Assembly (NCBI GenBank): GCA_003240625.1 | Contig: QFMX01000002.1 | Location: 124,001-188,000 of the forward strand | Reading direction: 5' to 3' | From: Sphingomonas taxi | GTDB lineage: Bacteria; Pseudomonadota; Alphaproteobacteria; Sphingomonadales; Sphingomonadaceae | DNA length: 64,000 bases | Position numbers and translations under genes: made by a program | Shown: positions 61,793-64,000 of the stretch, in pieces | How positions within the stretch are numbered: the first letter of the stretch is position 1 | Layout of the letters: the number at the start of each line of letters is the position of its first letter | Notes under the pieces: generated by a model | What the model saw: the letters and a program-made list of their open reading frames with translations, nothing else | Database searches by the model: none | Told to the model about the DNA's origin: nothing

Positions 61793-62415
61793 GGCCATTG
61801 CTGATCAGCGATTGCGACGAGGTGCTGCTGCACATGGTCAAGCATTTCGGTGTCTGGCTCGACGAGCGCCACGACATCGACTTTGCGATCCAGCACGGCG
61901 ATTTCTCGACCGCGATGACGCGACGCGATGGCGGGCCGCCGCCGTCGCGCGAGGACATGTGGGCGATGCTGGGGGAGTTCTTTCCGGGCGAGATGCACCG
62001 CCAGACGCTGGTGCCGCATGCGGTCGAGGCGCTCGAGCGGCTGGCGCAGGTGGCGGATATCGTCATCCTCACCAACCTTCAGGACGAGTGCCGCCAACCG
62101 CGGATCGAACAGCTCGCGAAGTTCGGGATCGCGCACCGGGTCGAGTGCAACCAGGGCGGCAAGGGTACGCCGGTGTCGCGGTTGGTCGAGGAGTACGGGT
62201 CGCCTGTGACGGTGTTCGTCGACGATCTGGCGGTGCATCACGAGTCGGTCGCGAAGCACGCGCCGGGGGTGCACAGGTTGCATATGGTCTCGGAGCCGAC
62301 CTTGGCGGTGAGCGTGCCGAAGGCGCCGGGAGCGCATGCACGAATCGACGACTGGCGTGAGGCGGCCGACTGGATTTCCGCGCGGTTCGAAGCGGGCGTA
62401 CCTGCGAACGCTTGA
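61789..62415 (+). CDS. HAD-family hydrolase
   Basis: A 208-residue HAD phosphatase-like protein. The nucleophile motif is D8-x-D10 in LLISDCDEVLLHM, motif II has Thr in VILTNLQDE, and motif III-IV are the Lys in GGKGTPV and DD in VFVDDLAVHHES. The insert at about 40-70 is proline- and charge-rich. Substrate unknown. It is coupled to the DUF3572 gene by a 4-nt overlap. Confidence 0.88.
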   Translation: MRPLLISDCDEVLLHMVKHFGVWLDERHDIDFAIQHGDFSTAMTRRDGGPPPSREDMWAMLGEFFPGEMHRQTLVPHAVEALERLAQVADIVILTNLQDECRQPRIEQLAKFGIAHRVECNQGGKGTPVSRLVEEYGSPVTVFVDDLAVHHESVAKHAPGVHRLHMVSEPTLAVSVPKAPGAHARIDDWREAADWISARFEAGVPANA

Positions 62416-62439
62416 GTCGCTCGCTTCATCACGAACACT

Positions 62440-62560
62440 CCGGTCCCCCCTCCCTGAAAGGGAGGGTTGGGGGTGGGTAGGCTGGCTTTGGTCGCAGCGG
62501 TCCTCGTAATGCGGAAGCCGACCCACCCCCAGCCCCTCCCTTTCAGGGAGGGGAGCCGGA
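62440..62560. repeat. palindromic intergenic repeat, distant family A copy
   Basis: TCCGGTCCCCCCTCCCTGAA opens the element and TTCAGGGAGGGGAGCCGGA closes it. GTGGGTAGGCTGGCTTTGG and CCGACCCACCC pair inside. The plan is that of family A with diverged sequence. Confidence 0.75.
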
Positions 62561-62590
62561 TGCGACCGATCGAGGCGCGACGGCCCCCCC

Positions 62591-62627
62591 TTGACCCGTC
62601 CCCCACCGCTGTGGTGATACCACTCTC
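62591..62627 (+). promoter_or_regulatory. possible promoter of the RidA gene
   Basis: TTGACC at 62591-62596, a 17-bp spacer, then GTGATA at 62614-62619. The expected start point (62626-62628) coincides with the ATG at 62628, so the mRNA may be leaderless. The -10 match is moderate. Confidence 0.45.
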
Positions 62628-63092
62628 ATGACCGATCGTATCGACCGCAAGCTCGAAGAGCTGGGCCTCACCCTCCCGCAGGCTGCCGCGCCCGTCGCCG
62701 CCTATGTCCCGACCGTGCTGGCGAACGGCATGCTCCACATCTCGGGTCAGTTGCCGTTCAAGGACGGTCAGCTCGTTAAGGGCCGCGTGGGAGACGACGT
62801 CTCGCTCGAATCCGCGCAGGAAGCCGCCAAGCTGTGCGGGCTCATGCTCGTCGCGCAGATGAAGGCGGCGCTCGGCACGCTCGGTCGCGTCGAGCGGATT
62901 GTGAAGCTTGGCGTGTTCGTCAACTCGACCGGCGACTTCACCGACCAGGCGAAGGTCGCCAACGGCGCGTCCGAACTGATGGTCGCGCTGTTCGGCGACA
63001 TCGGCAAGCACGCGCGCTCGGCGGTCGGCGTGGCGGTCCTCCCGCTCGGTGCCGCGGTCGAGATCGACGCGATCGTGCAGGTTTCCGCCTGA
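62628..63092 (+). CDS. RidA-family (YjgF) protein
   Basis: A 154-residue protein of the RidA/YjgF/UK114 family, which hydrolyse reactive enamines and imines from PLP enzymes. It starts TDRIDRKLEELGLTLPQAAA, and has LHISGQLPFKDGQLVKGRVG and VKLGVFVNSTGDF. The catalytic Arg of the RidA subgroup would be in the position held here by GVAVLPLGAAVEIDAI, with no Arg visible, so this is another subgroup with uncertain activity. No ribosome binding site is seen. Confidence 0.9.
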   Translation: MTDRIDRKLEELGLTLPQAAAPVAAYVPTVLANGMLHISGQLPFKDGQLVKGRVGDDVSLESAQEAAKLCGLMLVAQMKAALGTLGRVERIVKLGVFVNSTGDFTDQAKVANGASELMVALFGDIGKHARSAVGVAVLPLGAAVEIDAIVQVSA

Positions 63093-63099
63093 GCTTCCC

Positions 63100-63121
63100 C
63101 GGAGGCGCGCTTGCGCGTCTC
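63100..63121 (+). terminator. hairpin after the RidA gene
   Basis: GGAGGCGCG, loop CTTG, CGCGTCTCC: a 9-bp stem with one G-T pair, 8 bp after the stop. No T run follows. Confidence 0.45.
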
Positions 63122-63169
63122 CACCTATGGCCCTTGGAGGTGCGCCCTCGCGTCTCTACCTAGACGGCA

Positions 63170-64000
63170 ATGAACGCCGTCACCGCCCGCATCGCCCAAG
63201 GCGTCACCTCGATAGCGGCCGAGGATTGGGACGCGTGCTCCGGCACCGCCAACCCGTTCGTCGGCCACGCCTTCCTGTCCGCACTCGAAACGTCGCGCAG
63301 TGTCGGTGGCCGCTCGGGCTGGCAGGCGCTGCCGGTGGTGGTCGACGGTCCCGACGGCAAGCCCGCCGCGATCGCGCCCGCCTACGCCAAGAGCCACAGC
63401 CAGGGCGAATACGTCTTCGATCAGGGCTGGGCCGACGCGTGGGAGCGGGCAGGAGGCCAATATTACCCCAAGCTCCAGATCGCCGCGCCTTTCAGCCCGG
63501 TGCCCGGCCCCCGTCTGCTGCTGAAGGACCGCGAGCAGGCCCCCGCGCTGATCGCGGCGCTGGAGGCGGTGACCGACCAGAGCGGCCTATCCTCCGCGCA
63601 CGCGACCTTCATCGACCCCGACGAGGTGGCGCTGTTCGAGGCGGCTGGCTGGCTGATCCGCCAAGGCACGCAGTTCCACTGGAAGAACGACGGGTACGCC
63701 AGCTTCGACGACTTCCTCGCCGTGCTCGCCAGCCGCAAGCGGAAAGCGATCCGCAAGGAACGCGCCGCCGCGGTCGAAGGGCTGACGATCCGCCACCTCA
63801 TGGGCGCCGAGATCACCCCCGAGCATTGGGACGCGTTCTGGGTGTTCTACCAGGACACCGGCGCCCGCAAATGGGGCCAGCCCTATCTGACGCGCGCGTT
63901 CTTCGACCAGATCGGCAAGACGATGGGCGACCAGATCCTACTGATCCTCGCCGAGCGGGACGGCATTCCCATCGCCGGCGCGCTCAACCTGATCGGCGAG
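63170..64000 (+). CDS. FemAB/GNAT-like protein (COG3146 type), N-terminal part
   Basis: From the ATG at 63170 the frame is open to the window end, 277 codons. It begins NAVTARIAQGVTSIAAEDWD and has NPFVGHAFLSALETSRSVG, QGWADAWERAGGQYYPKLQI, FSPVPGPRLLL and GTQFHWKNDGYASFDDFLAV, then SRKRKAIRKERAAA. These are blocks of the peptidogalycan-biosynthesis (COG3146) family, which has a double GNAT fold. The enzymatic reaction is not established. The C-terminus is missing. Confidence 0.88.
   Translation, partial: MNAVTARIAQGVTSIAAEDWDACSGTANPFVGHAFLSALETSRSVGGRSGWQALPVVVDGPDGKPAAIAPAYAKSHSQGEYVFDQGWADAWERAGGQYYPKLQIAAPFSPVPGPRLLLKDREQAPALIAALEAVTDQSGLSSAHATFIDPDEVALFEAAGWLIRQGTQFHWKNDGYASFDDFLAVLASRKRKAIRKERAAAVEGLTIRHLMGAEITPEHWDAFWVFYQDTGARKWGQPYLTRAFFDQIGKTMGDQILLILAERDGIPIAGALNLIGE

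Noticed and set aside
1..64000. tRNA and rRNA genes
   Set aside because: I looked for the TTCGAATC-type T-loop with matching acceptor stems and for rRNA landmarks. The few TTCGAATC-like hits lie inside well-supported coding regions.

Overview
The window reads as a piece of chromosome from a GC-rich alphaproteobacterium of the Sphingomonas type. This rests on gene content and order, not on a database search: a rnd-lptC-lptA-lptB-rpoN run, an rpmF-plsX-fabH-ihfA-merR run, divK facing a DUF3572 gene, a MucR/Ros-type regulator, an ohrR-ohr pair, and a polysaccharide locus with its own type I exporter as in sphingan gene clusters. There are 55 protein genes with good or fair support, a few doubtful small ones, one clear cobalamin riboswitch, many palindromic intergenic repeats, and no tRNA, rRNA, CRISPR array or insertion sequence that I can see.

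Positions 1-17130 form an envelope and exopolysaccharide region. It holds a Wzx-like flippase (cut by the window edge), two OafA-type acyltransferases around a Wzy-like polymerase, and two small helical proteins. A HlyD/HlyB-type type I secretion pair follows, next to a 1703-residue protein that joins a clan GH-A-like glycosidase domain, six long YD/RHS-like repeat blocks and an RTX-like C-terminal export region. UDP-glucose dehydrogenase and a UDP-glucuronate epimerase complete the region. My best candidate for an undescribed system is this locus exporting its own repeat-tethered glycosidase.

Positions 17149-25003 hold a TonB-dependent receptor and a PepSY membrane protein behind a cobalamin riboswitch and a perfect 20-bp palindrome, then a PilZ protein, a MASE1 histidine kinase with its FixJ-like regulator, and the OhrR/Ohr peroxide defence pair with two operator-like boxes. 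Positions 25755-30049 hold the MucR-like regulator (without zinc-binding cysteines), MerR, IHF-alpha, FabH, PlsX, L32 and a MAPEG protein.

Positions 30046-58586 are mostly housekeeping: peptidases, a PabB-PabC fusion, aspartate aminotransferase, MsrA, Kup, LptCAB, RpoN, RNase D, and a glycine-rich double cold-shock protein. Spread among them are all four genes of the ligase-associated DNA-repair set (phosphoesterase, Lhr-type helicase, MBL exonuclease, ATP-dependent ligase), which many bacteria keep as one cluster. Positions 58657-64000 carry Dps, a GDT1-like membrane protein, L33, DivK, DUF3572, a HAD hydrolase, RidA and the start of a FemAB/GNAT-like protein. Gene starts were moved inward from the longest open frame wherever a ribosome binding site, signal peptide or family N-terminus argued for it.
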